A stretch of 64,000 nucleotides of DNA, taken from Mytilus galloprovincialis. Lineage: Eukaryota; Mollusca; Bivalvia; Mytilida; Mytilidae. The DNA lies in NCBI RefSeq assembly GCF_965363235.1, contig NC_134848.1, positions 64,174,681-64,238,680 of the forward strand. The letters are read 5' to 3'. The notes beneath the pieces were generated by a model. The model was not told where the DNA came from and made no database searches. It was given only the letters and a program-made list of their open reading frames with translations. Shown here piece after piece: positions 53,610 to 63,883 of the stretch. How positions within the stretch are numbered: the stretch's first letter is position 1; the number at the start of each line of letters is the position of its first letter. The position numbers were made by a program, and so were the translations under genes.

Positions 53610-56600
53610 CTGAAATAAATATGTCGATTTATAATATTTTATTATTTGGGATTTCACCTTAAAGAATGACGCATGTCGATCTATGATATATATGAACAAC
53701 TCAAATCATATTGTTATTGAAGTGAAAAGATTTTGAAATAATGATTAAAAATTAAAAAATATATATAATCGAGAGGTAATCATTCTGCATGGTTGTAATT
53801 TCATGAAACATCAGGAAAAAATATAGCCAAATATTTTTTTGAGATAGATATTTAAGACTTGATGGAAAATATGCGCTCTGTCAAAGGCAGAAAAAAAACC
53901 CCCACAGAACCAGCTGTTATATCTGTATATCTTATACAAAAAAGTAAAATTTGTAGGAGTTAAATTTTCAATAAAAGCATTTTCAACATGCCAGTGTGAA
54001 ACATTAAATTCCCGATTTGGTACAAGTCGGGAACTGTGTCTTCATTAAAGTCATATGAAACTTCAAATTAAAAAAATAGGATGCATAAGGTTTTTTTTAT
54101 AACTAAATGGCTAGTTGTTATTATAAAACTTAAGTATAATTTTCCTTTTTCTCAAGGAAATTCTATAATTTGTCAAAATTTACTTTTTTTTAATTGTTTG
54201 CTTCCAGTAAACAATTCGCCGATAAGTTTTCCGTATGCAGTGAACTCAGAGTGACCTTTCCCGTAAAAATCCGGTGAAATAAGTTATAATTATCTTATTG
54301 TACAAGTTATACACGTGCTCAATACCCATGCTTCTTTTGTTGTTGTTTACTTAGATGACGATCGGCAAACTACGAATTCAAAATACGACAATTAATTAGC
54401 AGCAATATTTTACAACATAACAGACCGAGAAGATTTGTTTCTAAATTACATGGTATAGATGCGTAAAAAATGATAAAATCGCGCACAGAAGACTAAGTTT
54501 ATTAAGGAATAACTGTAATATTTTTTCTGTCTATGAAGAAATAACATAAAAAATTTGGTGCACACTGAATAATGCGCGTAGCGGGTTATTTAACAATTTT
54601 TTATGTTATTTCGAATAGACAGAAAAAATATTACAGTCATTTCTTATAATTTAATTCTAAATTTCAATCTAAACCGTAGAAAACCATGAAAAAACGTTCA
54701 TGACGTCACGGTCACATGACTAAATTATGTCTATGGCCTGATAACAAAATAACGTCAGCCAACAAGAAGACGCGTTACATCCAAAATTAAATTATTGATA
54801 TATACATACATTGGTTCAAACATTGGATAAATATTTTTTCAACAGTCACTCGTTTCATATGACTTTAAAGATGCTCGTTCATCCTATGGTAGAAGTTAGT
54901 TTAAACGAGAAAATCTCATAAAAAATCTCCTAGTTTTCATTTGAATAATTATGGGAATATTGTTAAAATTTGAATATCACATATAGAAAATAATTAAGAA
55001 ATTGCTAAAATAGTTTACAGTAAGCCCATTTCTAGAAAGAAAATAAAACTTCAGGTTAATTGCAAAGCGATTAGTGTTACGACCAGTCTTCAAATCAGAA
55101 AACAATAAGGTAACGAAAGGACACATACTGTATGCTATATGTAATTTCTGAAACAAAAATTATAGAATCAATACAGAGCCAAATTATAAGCAATCATATC
55201 ATTACCACATTTTTGCTTAAGACCTCTTCTGAACATTTTTTAAGGTACCTTCAATGTGCAGGCTATCTTAACAATTACATGTTACTAGTATGTGCAAAAC
55301 GTCTACAATTTGGGTGAAATATGACAAAATACTTACAGTTCACCCTCGACCCAACTTAAACAAAGAAAACGCAAATTAATAAAATATTGTGAATTCTATC
55401 TTTATTTTTGTTATCATAATACATTGACTGCGTACGAGATCACACGACAAGTTATTTTCATTTACCTCAAAATTGTTGTTTATAAGTTCTTTACTTATAT
55501 TCATTATAACTTCGAAATCCCATGTATGGCTTGAATCATATTACTTTTGTCAACCGGGACCTCTTCGCCTTATAACATTGTAGCTATAACGTTGAGGTTT
55601 TGCTTGTTTATGAAGGCTACCTTAATTGTTATCGTTTTCTGGCTAGGTTGATAATTGTCAAATTGGCATTAAACCTTGTTTCCTTTTTTTCATATATTAA
55701 ACTCTTATGTTTATCATAGGAATGTAACAATTCCTTGTTGATATATTTTTTACTTTTCCATAAGCAAAATTTGGTTGAGGAATTTTGATGGCAGTCTTTG
55801 TTTCTTGTGTTGCAGCATTATATTTAAAAAAAAATGAAGATACAACGGAAAAGATCACAGAGACAGCAACCAAGCAACATACAAACCAAAAAATATCTAG
55901 AGGCCAACATTCCTTTAAAGCAAAAATAAAATGATAAACAAGCTCTAATTGAAAAAAATACCAGAGGCTACCAAAGATCTAAAATCAACATAATAAGGGA
56001 AATTTCTAATATGTGACAAGCAAATGCAAATTCGTTTTATCTGGAACTATGCTTCATTGCCCCAACAGAAACCATTTTAAAATGAAAGAAATTATAATAA
56101 GTAGGCGTATTGCACGTATTATTTTATTCGTTGCGAATGGTAGAAGCAGTCTCGTGCGAGGTCTATCAATTAATTTTATATTTTGAGCTGTATAATTATT
56201 TAAATCTTATATATATTTTTACAGTGTATAGTTCCCAAGTGTTGGGATGTAGTTTAATTCTTACCGCCTATTGCAGAAACGATGTAACAATCTTGGTTTA
56301 TGCAGTGAATAGTCATATGTTTTGATACTGAAATAATCAAAATAATATAAATTTATATATTAGTTTATCTAATTGCACACCGATATATAATTGCTAGATA
56401 CTACATAAGAAGTGATTTGGAGAGTTTGTAAATTCCATAGGCATTTTATCAGGAAAATATAAAAAAGGTAGATGTGATATGATTGCTAATGAGAAAACTC
56501 TCCACAAGAGACCAAAATGACATAGAAATTAACACTTATAGGTCACTGTACGGCTTTTAACAATGACCAAAGCCCATACCGCATAGTCAGCTATAAAGGG

Positions 56601-56910
56601 TATACAAAAATAACAAGTGTAAAACCATTCAAACAGTAATACCAACGTTTTAATCTATATAAAAACGATGTCCATTTTTGAGAAAAAAAAAACTTATTTG
56701 CACGAGCTGTAGTAACAAAAAAAAGGAAAATAGCAATGTTTACAATACAACACAAAATAGAAGAATGATAAATGCTTTTCTCAGTCCTCAAATGCAAAAA
56801 ATATAGATTGTAAACAAACTTACCTTCGATATCCAATGTGTTCATATCAGTTTGACTAAATTTGTTTTTCATTTGTACGCTTGTCTTTGGAACTTCAGAG
56901 GTCAATTTTA
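53224..56910 (-). CDS. SAM-domain gene, 3' part (three exons)
   Basis: Exons 56,910-56,824, 56,327-56,265 and 53,609-53,224 are joined by GT-AG sites and are all phase 1 at their boundaries. The upstream exons and the start were not found; they may lie between 57 and 60 kb or be shared with another gene. Only the C-terminal SAM-like domain is recognisable, so the overall function is unknown. The introns hold an inverted-repeat element (54,503-54,648) and a GTGCCAATGAGACAACTCTCC-type repeat (56,462-56,640). Confidence 0.6.
53610..56264 (-). other. SAM-gene intron
   Basis: AT-rich. It holds the fold-back element at 54,503-54,648. An 18-nt stretch near 55,337-55,354 has weak splice sites and a fitting phase but is too weak to call. 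Confidence 0.5.
54503..54648. mobile_element. Fold-back element with about 50-bp arms
   Basis: AAGGAATAACTGTAATATTT, then TTTCTGTCTATGAAGAAATA and ACATAAAAAATT, is followed after about 40 bp (TGGTGCACACTGAATAATGC, then GCGTAGCGGG) by its reverse complement ending in TTACAGTCATTTCTTA. It has no coding capacity. A single decayed arm lies at 52,932. I know the GTGCACACTGAATAA core from other bivalve sequence. Confidence 0.8.
56265..56327 (-). CDS. SAM-domain gene, internal exon of 63 nt
   Basis: The acceptor GATTATTTCAG and donor GGCG|GTAAGA enclose 21 codons in phase 1 to 1: SKHMTIHCINQDCYIVSAIG. Both splice sites are good and the phase fits its neighbours. The peptide has no known motif. Confidence 0.6.
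56462..56640 (+). repeat. Dispersed GTGCCAATGAGACAACTCTCC-type repeat, diverged
   Basis: GGTAGATGTGATATGATTGC, TAATGAGAAAACTCTCCACA, TAGGTCACTGTACGGC, CCCATACCGCATAGTCAGCT and GTGTAAAACCATTCAAACAG. It is the longest copy of the family in the window and lies in an intron. Confidence 0.75.
56824..56910 (-). CDS. SAM-domain gene, internal exon of 87 nt
   Basis: The acceptor ATTGTTTCAG and donor GAAG|GTAAGT enclose a phase 1 to 1 exon encoding KLTSEVPKTSVQMKNKFSQT and DMNTLDIE. It is polar with no known motif. The next upstream exon was not identified. Confidence 0.6.
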
Positions 56911-56929
56911 CTGAAACAATAAGTATCAT

Positions 56930-57525
56930 AATATGTATCGTATTTATGTATTAGATTTGATGATTTTTTGTTCATGATTATCAATCTGGTCAATGATTTT
57001 TCAGGTTTTCAAAATAAAACAGCACTTAATTATTGGGAGGCTCATTTAATAGATCTGATGTCAGGATGAAAAAGCCAGGAAACTAGAGCTAACTTTACCA
57101 ATTACGAAATCAAAGTTAACTCGAGAAACATAGAATTGGAATTGTCTTTTTGTAAAATCGAAAACATGACACTATGAGCAAAGCATTCGAACAGTATCCT
57201 TGATAATGATTTTTTCAGTATTGTCGGCATATCATAAAGGTAGTAATACTGACAAGTGTTTAATGTATAGCTGCCGTGTTCAAATTATTCAAGGGAAACG
57301 AAGTTGACGGTCATTACAGAAACATGTAACCAAATATTTATTTCATGTTAGATTGTACTTCTGTATAGTAATATTGTCTCTACTATTCGGTGTACATAAT
57401 ATAAACTTAACCCACCACGCCTTATATAAACACATATATTTATTTCAGAGAGAATAAATGTATAATTGTAATTGCTTTCAGTACAAGTTTAAGAGTTTAT
57501 GATTTTACAACAGTGATGCATCTTA
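56930..57525. other. Gene-free interval
   Basis: AT-rich; no exon or repeat was recognised. It may be intron of the SAM-domain gene. Confidence 0.4.
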
Positions 57526-57529
57526 GATT

Positions 57530-58290
57530 TCAAAATTTCAATTTATTTTTATGTAGCAACATTGCAGCAGCGCCTGGAAACGGAGTATGTATATTTCCCA
57601 ACTGATACGATATTCTCCGGATTATGTTTCCTATTATAATTTCCTTGATAGTATTGCTGCTAACAAGGAAAATATTAAATTAAAAGTTCCAAATGGGGAA
57701 GTTAAAATCATCCCTTCGTAAATTTTACGGACGCCATCATCACTGAAGAGACATGTATTGTCGAAATGGGCATCTAGTGCAGGAAAATTGGTACCGTTAG
57801 TGTTATTACTACCACTGCGTCGATGCCTCTCCTGAAGGACTGTTAGTCCCCGAGGGTATCACCAGTCCAGTATCCAGTATTTAGGTACTGGCATGAAAAT
57901 ACGGATTGTTTGTGTTGTTAAAATTTGCTGTTACAAAATGTTAGAAATTATTATAAATTAAGGAATGTATCTCCCTCATGCAAAGTTCTGATTCATGTCA
58001 CGGATTTGGCTATTCTTTTTAGACCTTTTGGAATATAGCTCTTCATCTTTTATATAAGCTTTGGATTTTAATAATTTTGGCCATGAGCATCACTGAAGAG
58101 ACATGTATTGTCGAAATGCGCATTTGGTGCCGGAAAATTGATACCGTTAATGTTATTGCAACAGTTTTTGTTGGGGTTCGTGTTGTGTCTTATGTACTAT
58201 AAGGTTTTTTTTATTGCCATGGTGTTGCAAGTTTACTTTCAATCTATGAGTTTGAATGTCCCTTTTTATCTTACGCCTCTTTATTAATGC
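57530..58290 (+). mobile_element. Penelope-like 3' remnant split by another repeat
   Basis: 57,530-57,735 corresponds to the end of the reverse transcriptase (TAGCAACATTGCAGCAGCGC, then AAATTTTACGGACGCCATCA) and 58,165-58,290 to the 3' tail (TTGTTGGGGTTCGTGTTG, CCATGGTGTTGCAAGTTTAC). Between them lies about 430 bp of another mussel repeat bounded by direct copies of CATCACTGAAGAGACATGTA (57,738 and 58,090), whose inner part (CACTGCGTCGATGCCTCTCC) belongs to the head of the CGTCTGGCG family. Confidence 0.75.
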
Positions 58291-58455
58291 ACTTAATGTT
58301 AGTGTTCATGTCGTGGTATATTACCATGTATGAAATGATTCACTATATTCACAATCAAATATTAACCAACTTACTACAATATGTATAGAAATGCCCATGC
58401 TTTATAAAGGGAAAATTTCAACATCTGGTCATTATGAACGGAAAAATTGCTACAG
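58291..58455. other. Short unassigned interval
   Basis: No coding or repeat signal was recognised. Confidence 0.4.
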
Positions 58456-58457
58456 CC

Positions 58458-58552
58458 AGTCATTACGAAATCTCAGTCATGCATTACGAAATATCAGTCA
58501 TGCATTACGAAATCACACCCGTGCATTACGAAATCACAGTCATGCATTATGA
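58458..58552 (+). repeat. Short tandem array, unit about 21-22 bp
   Basis: About four to five imperfect units of CAGTCATGCATTACGAAATC lie head to tail, with CATTATGAAC variants at both edges. It is non-coding. Confidence 0.85.
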
Positions 58553-58830
58553 ACAGATGAAACGGGACATCGATTAAATCAAAATGTCGTTTATTTCTTT
58601 AAATAAGTGTGACATTTTTTTATTTTTTTTAAAACTTAATATCATAAAAACAAGTTTAAATGATGTTCATTCACATTGTTTTGTAACGACTTGAAACGGA
58701 AATAAATCACAGCCTTTTTCGAGTACGACTTTCGATTATTATCACTGTTTCATTTCCGTTGTTCAATCCTCAGATTGCAGACTAAATAATAGTTAAACTG
58801 TCTGATTTATTCTTCCCAGCTACTTTTTAT

Positions 58831-58989
58831 TTGCTAGATGAAATGAATTTTAATAGCATAAAATTAAGTACTTGGATGAGAAATCAGAAATTACATCTGA
58901 CAGTCACAATGTTGACCAAAATTCCACGCGAAATTGAATGCGAAAAGACAAGTAGAAGTTCAGCTATGAAAAAAATTTCCTGTATCTTC
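58831..58989 (+). other. Possible plus-strand first exon
   Basis: An open stretch starts at an ATG and ends at a strong donor (TTCACG|GTAAGT at 58,990). Its last codons, MKKISCIFFT, look like the start of a signal peptide. No second exon or family was found, so this is only a possibility. Confidence 0.2.
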
Positions 58990-59182
58990 TTCACGGTAAG
59001 TTTCCTACTCTTTGTTTAATCGAAGAATTAAAACAATTTAATAAAAATGTTATGAAACGGGCTTTTCTGTATTGGTCCTGTTGTAGTTTGTGGATAGCTG
59101 TATAATATTTTGGATCCGAGACTCGAAGACTGTTCTTGACTGAAGATGCCTTTATAGTTGGTTAATAAAAGTATCAATAAAT

Positions 59183-59337
59183 GGACTTTTTCATATTGGC
59201 CCTGTAACATGCCCTTGATATTAATAATGGCCTCGGACAGTTTTAATGGCCCTCGGCGTTGCCTCAGGGCCATTACAACCATCCTTGGCCATTATTAACA
59301 CCTCGGGCATGTTACAGGGCCAATATGAAAAAGTCCA
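59183..59337. mobile_element. Palindromic fold-back element, 155 bp
   Basis: GGACTTTTTCATATTGGCCC, then TGTAACATGCCC, recurs in reverse at the right end (GGGCATGTTACAGGGCCAAT, then ATGAAAAAGTCC), a perfect arm of about 32 bp. The inner part holds further inverted pieces (AATGGCCTCGGAC, CAGGGCCATTACAACC, TTGGCCATTATTAACACCTC). Open frames across it are by-products. Confidence 0.85.
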
Positions 59338-59514
59338 TACATTAATACTATAATATTGTGCTGTTTTGTGTGCTGTCCTAGGTTGTTTTACCTGTTCGTT
59401 GTTATTCTAGGATTAGAATGTCAAAATGCACTATTGTATTGTTTATTTGTGTATTTCTCTGTCTTGAATTTCCTTGCATTTATTTTTACTGTATCCCTAT
59501 CATGTAATGATTTT

Positions 59515-59760
59515 ATTTTAGTGGTATGTTAAACATTACCATACAAGTGAGAGGTTTGGCTAGCCACAACACCAGGTTCAATACAACCATTTGTTTCCTG
59601 TACCAAGTCAGGAAAATGGCAGTTGATATCTTAAAGGTTGTTTCTGTGTGCGTTGCATTGTTGTTTGTTTTTGTTGCACTTCAGTGTTTCTGTTGTTTCG
59701 TTGTATTCCTCTTATAATTGATGCGTTTCCCTCGGTTTTAGTTTGTAGCCCGTATGTATT
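59515..59760 (+). repeat. 'CCTGAACCAAGTCAGGAAAA' repeat, plus copy
   Basis: AACACCAGGTTCAATACAAC, CTGTACCAAGTCAGGAAAAT, GTGTGCGTTGCATTGTTGTT and TGATGCGTTTCCCTCGGTTT. The 63-codon frame over it is part of the repeat. Confidence 0.75.
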
Positions 59761-60060
59761 AAATAAAATAATCATATTAATGTTTCACCAACTGGATGCA
59801 GATCTTTTGAGACATTCATGATGCCACAAATTAAACTGATTTATTGTTATTTAAGGGCTATTTTGTGGTGTTTATTTCTTTTAAAAACCTGATTTTAATC
59901 ATATCATGAATCGTGTTTTACATTAGAGTTATGTGGTTCACTAAAATGTCAAGCTCTATTCAAGAACATGTGATCTATGTAGTTCTACTACTGTAATCAT
60001 TAGCCAGAGAACACTGAAGTTGTGGGTTAGAACCCTGCCCGTACTGATACACTCTTCTCC
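59761..60060. other. Short unassigned interval
   Basis: AT-rich. A phrase ending near 60,050 (GGTTAGAACCCTGCCCGTAC) may be the start of the bivalve repeat that follows. Confidence 0.4.
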
Positions 60061-60064
60061 AATC

Positions 60065-60210
60065 TTAATCGACTAGTATTGTCAGTTTTCCTGTCGAAGG
60101 TCTGTGGTTTTCTCCGTGCACTCTAGCTTCCTCCACCAATAAAAACTGGCTTCCACGAATTAGCCTAACTGTGGCGCTTAAAAGGGGCGTTTGAAGACCA
60201 ACAGTCAATC
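60065..60210 (+). repeat. 'TCGAAGGTCGGTGGTTTTCTC' bivalve repeat, longer copy
   Basis: TCGAAGGTCTGTGGTTTTCT, TAGCTTCCTCCACCAATAAA, AACTGTGGCGCTTAAAAGGG and CAATCAATCAACCAAG. It is the longer relative of 15,305-15,400. Confidence 0.75.
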
Positions 60211-60338
60211 AATCAACCAAGCACTATGCGTATTTGTTTGTAACAGAAATGAATCGGTTACGTTGTAAACTTAACTAGAAATTTAGTAGTATATTGTGAC
60301 ATCAGTATGTATCATTGACTAATAGATTATGAATAAAA

Positions 60339-60628
60339 CTATTTAATGATATGCAGCCTAATGTCAACTTGTGCATGTACTTTTGTATCTATATTACACA
60401 CTTCTACAAGTTTGTCAAGAAATGTTTTGATTGCAGTTTCAAAAGCTTTTTTATCATTCAATATCCTCGCTGAAATTGTTGTCATCATGATTAAAGATCC
60501 TCTCTTCACGAATTTTATTTTTATCATCTCGCAATGGAATGTTGGATCTTTTAACTTTGCCTCAACTTCTTCTATATCCCATCCTTGTGGAGTAGCCATT
60601 TGCCACAGTACAGGACATTCTATGGGAC
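60339..60628 (-). CDS. HEPN gene, terminal exon with small domain
   Basis: The acceptor is AATTTTTCGTAG; entry is phase 1, 290 nt to TAG. It encodes PIECPVLWQMATPQGWDIEE, then KFVKRGSLIMMTTISARILN, DKKAFETAIKTFLDKLVEVC and a last strand ending IRLHIIK. The alternation of hydrophobic strands and one amphipathic helix suggests a compact alpha/beta domain. I recall similar C-termini in mollusc HEPN-type proteins but cannot name the domain. Confidence 0.75.
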
Positions 60629-63600
60629 CTACGAAAAATTCATTATCTTTATAAAACGGCTATTTAAAGATGCTATATGATTAGCTATGATTTTTGCAGC
60701 AAAACTATTACAAAGTTGACAATAGATAAGATAGAATTGCCTCACATCCGTAGCATCCAAGTCTTAATTTCGGTATCTAGTGGGGTATGTGTCGCTTAAT
60801 GTTAGGTTTCTGTACAGTGCTTTATATATTGCTGCTTTTCTTGATTTTTTTTAATTCAGCTTTTGATTACCACTTTGTACCTTTCCCTAGTTTTGCTTTA
60901 GTCATTGTTTTTTCCATCCTTGAGTAATGGTTTTGTAATGCCGGCCATTTGTACACTCAAGTGGGACACATGTAAAGCAATTTTAATAACGGGAATCCAA
61001 TCTTTTTATCTTTTGATCAAATGTTAAAAGACCTAATGAAAGTGAAAAAGTAAAAATAATAATTCGGCTGAAATAGGCTTAGAAACATCGCTGATGAACT
61101 ATGCACTTTGAAGTCGCTAAGAATGAAATAATTCGACCTCATCCAAAGTGTATTCGTGTGTCCTTCAAGTAAACACATTAGCTAGCTATAAATTACGCAT
61201 AAACTAGATGTGTTCGGTTATTCAAAGGAACATTATATCAACACTGAAATTGAAACAAAGGGAAAACATTTGGTGAACTGATTCGGTTCGCAAAAAGCTT
61301 ATTTTTTACCAATGAAAAACGACGCTCGAAATGGTGATGCATTTTATCTTGTCAATGCATCATTGTAACTTATTTATTTTTGTAATTTGGATATACGTAG
61401 AAATGTGTAAAAAATTAAATAAGTGAATTTGTGTAAAATCGGTTGACATTGATTTAACAGCTAATGGACGTTATTTATTTAACAACACATGAAAGGTACC
61501 AGGATACAAATGTGGAACACCAGTCGCGCATCTAGTCTACATAAGCCTCATTATAAACACTAGAATCAAAAGAAGCAAGCAATTAGTTATAATGAAAATA
61601 TAAAAATATCAAGATATAAATTATAAGTACATCATACCTTTAAATTGTTCCTGTGGTACAAGCACATTCACCTGTTTGTCATATATAACTGACATTGATA
61701 GGTTTCCTATCGCATGGAGGAAACTTACTAAATGAACAAACAAAAGGATTAATTAAAATAATTAATATTGCGATAACTATGAATGGACTTAAATCTTTTG
61801 AAAAGAAAACAAAACACGCATGTGTACCCGTGGCAAAAAGTCCTTAAATAATCATTTTCAAGTACACTTGGGCTTTATATTCTCTTATTTGTCAACATCA
61901 ACTACCTAAATTGCAAATATTTTAACTGAGCTAAAATAAGATTCTAAGATGCATGGTAAGGGTATGATGCCATTGAAAAAAAAAAAAAACACATAGACTA
62001 GAATCAAAATTAAAACGTAACGTTTTATTTGAAAACAGAGCCACCGGAATTTAGCAGTTTGGTTATTATATTTCAATTTAAAAGACACTCAAAATATAAA
62101 AAAAAAAATAACAAAAAGATAAGGCAGAGTCAACAAAGCACTACATATGTATAAAAAATTAAACAATGAGCATCAATAATTGGACTAAAACAAGGGCTAA
62201 ATACAAAGACTATCGCAGATGTTGCGAAAGAATATGCATATCTAACTACATATTTTGTACTTTCTGTGTGGTTTATGTATGTACACTGTCCATGCAAATT
62301 ATCTTTTCTGCTTGTCTATTCGTCCTTGCAAAATATTAGGAAATTTGAATGTTTTACATGATCCTTTTAGCTTCTTCTCTCATTTAAAATAACTTCCCTT
62401 TTTCTTTCTTAGCTTACCTTCCAATTCCTTTATTTCTTTTGAAAGAACTTCTTGTACCTGACTAACATGGTTACTCGTATGTTGTTTAATATCTTCTGTG
62501 TTCTGTTGAGATATTTGTGTTAAATTGTCTTCCATAGTAGTCAGCGTGTTGCTGTTGTTCGATATTCTACTGTTTACTTCATCCAGCACCTGTCAATGAT
62601 GAACTACTTAATATGTTGAGTAATGGTTTTTATTATTTGTTTAACGTTTAAATTTGTTTTTAATGGATTGATGAATTTCTAAAAAATGAAACTTTGCATG
62701 ACTATCCACTCTATACGTTAACCGTCGGATTTGCGAAAGTGACAGTCAATTGTTTTTTTTTTTTATTTAACTTGAAAATATGGGAAATTTGAATAGTAAT
62801 ACTGTACTGTAACACCTCTGTTCTAGGTTGGTGTGGGATTTTGGTGATATCTGTATAAGGTACAGTATATTTGCCCCTGATGAGTTCTATGTAGACATAA
62901 CGCATGTCTTGCTTACTCAAGAATTAAAAAGCCTGGTATATTTGATCTACAGTAATGTTATTTGTACAAAACATTACACGAAACAAATATGTTTTTCTCA
63001 TATTCAAGCAAAATTTTCTGTTCCATGCATGTTCAATCGTTATTTGGGGTGATTTTGCCGGAAAGTAAACATCAATGTCCTTTGTTCTATTGTAGAGAGT
63101 TGTCTAATTTGCAATCAAACTACATCTGATTTATATCAGTAGTTGATGGTTTCTGTCACGAGAGAAGAAGAATATTAAATAGCTGTCTTAATTGATAGTT
63201 ACATTGATTAAGTTATATTTAACTTACGGCATTAATTTCATCTATTTTACTTGACAGCAACGCAATCTTTTCTTTTTAATATCACGCTGTTTTATAGACT
63301 GTATTTGGGATTGAACTATGGGCCACATAAACGGATTTGTCAAAGACGAAAGCGCAATTTCTATTTCTGTCCATATATCAATTAATTGCGTCATGGAAAA
63401 GCATTGCGTTGACCACGCGTGGCATATTAAATTCCTTTTGTTGTTAATCGTTTCTATTGTACACGAGCACAGTAAAATGAAGCACAGTATAGTTATATCC
63501 AGGTTATCTAGACGTATGTTCCGTGCCACATATTTATGGAGGCATCTTTGCTGCGTTGTTTGCCCTTTCTGTAAAACATTGTTACGATGAACATGACCAG

Positions 63601-63883
63601 TGTCATCATAAAAAATATTGAAAATCCAATTTTCCATTTTTTTCAATCTACGAATAGTACATCCCGCAGATGGACAAGCACATCATGCAGTCTTTTTCGT
63701 ATCCCATTGGTGATAGAAGAAATGCAATTCATCTTCAAAATATTTTAAAAAAACTACCTCCATAGGGTGTTAAAAGTTTGGTGTCAACAAAAGCACAAAC
63801 CACTTGTGTTGCTATGTCAGTTGAGCATTTGAAAAGCTTCATCAGTTCTTTACTCTCTGGACTACTCATTGTTCTTCTTAAAC
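60339..63883 (-). CDS. HEPN-domain gene, 3' part (four exons)
   Basis: Exons 63,883-63,228, 62,589-62,418, 61,727-61,638 and 60,628-60,339 have GT-AG borders and matching phases (1 to 0, 0 to 1, 1 to 1, 1 to stop). The order is a HEPN-like domain of the DZIP3-related type, a coiled coil, a short linker exon and a small C-terminal domain. HEPN proteins often cut or bind RNA through an R-x4-6-H motif, here RNLICH. Families like this are large in bivalves and are suspected to act in immunity; the role here is inferred. The first exon or exons lie outside the window. The HEPN exon carries two shifts and a TGA, so the gene may be dead. Confidence 0.7.
60629..61637 (-). other. Last intron of the HEPN gene
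   Basis: Apart from the repeat at 61,490-61,590, nothing was recognised. Confidence 0.5.
61490..61590 (-). repeat. 'CGTCTGGCG' mussel repeat tail, minus, decayed
   Basis: AAAGGTACCAGGATACAAAT, ACCAGTCGCGCATCTAGTCT and ATAAGCCTCATTATAAACAC are the reversed tail of the family, inside the last intron of the HEPN gene. Confidence 0.65.
61638..61727 (-). CDS. HEPN gene, 90-nt linker exon
   Basis: The acceptor TTTGTTCATTTAG and donor AAAG|GTATGA give a phase 1 to 1 exon encoding SFLHAIGNLSMSVIYDKQVN and VLVPQEQFK. Its ends match the phases on both sides. The peptide has no known motif. Confidence 0.65.
61728..62417 (-). other. Intron of the HEPN gene
   Basis: AT-rich with two A runs (61,978-61,989 and 62,099-62,108). 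No exon was recognised. Confidence 0.5.
62418..62589 (-). CDS. HEPN gene, coiled-coil exon
   Basis: The acceptor CATCATTGACAG and donor GAAG|GTAAGC enclose 172 nt, phase 0 to 1. It encodes VLDEVNSRISNNSNTLTTME and on to SQVQEVLSKEIKELE, a heptad-like, charged helix expected to form a coiled coil for oligomerisation. Reading past the donor gives a stop after about 10 codons (KKKGSYFK), so an isoform ending here is possible. Confidence 0.75.
62590..63227 (-). other. Intron of the HEPN gene
   Basis: AT-rich, with a T run at 62,752-62,764. The open frames on both strands between 62,711 and 63,052 are not supported. Confidence 0.55.
63228..63883 (-). pseudogene. HEPN-domain exon with frame lesions
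   Basis: The acceptor is TTTTTTTTTAATGATTGCAG and the donor GCC|GTAAGT. It reads MSSPESKELMKLFKCSTDIA and VVCAFVDTKLLTPYGG, then must shift at a 7-nt T run (plus 63,747-63,753) to continue EDELHFFYHQWDTKKTA, a TGA (63,685-63,683), CACPSAGCTIRRLKKMENWI, NIRLDNLDITILC, the Rx4H motif RNLICH at 63,436-63,419, AWSTQCFSMTQLIDIWTEIE and LTNPFMWPIVQSQIQSIKQR. A second, opposite shift at a 5-nt A run (plus 63,273-63,277) restores SSKIDEINA and the donor. The total length stays in phase. Both shifts lie in homopolymers and could be sequencing errors; the TGA cannot be explained that way. Confidence 0.75.

Noticed and set aside
55337..55354. 18-nt microexon candidate in the SAM-gene intron
   Set aside because: The phase fits (1 to 1), but the acceptor TTTAAG is weak and such a short match is expected by chance.
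59028..59282. 84-codon minus-strand frame
   Set aside because: It is mostly formed by the palindromic fold-back element.
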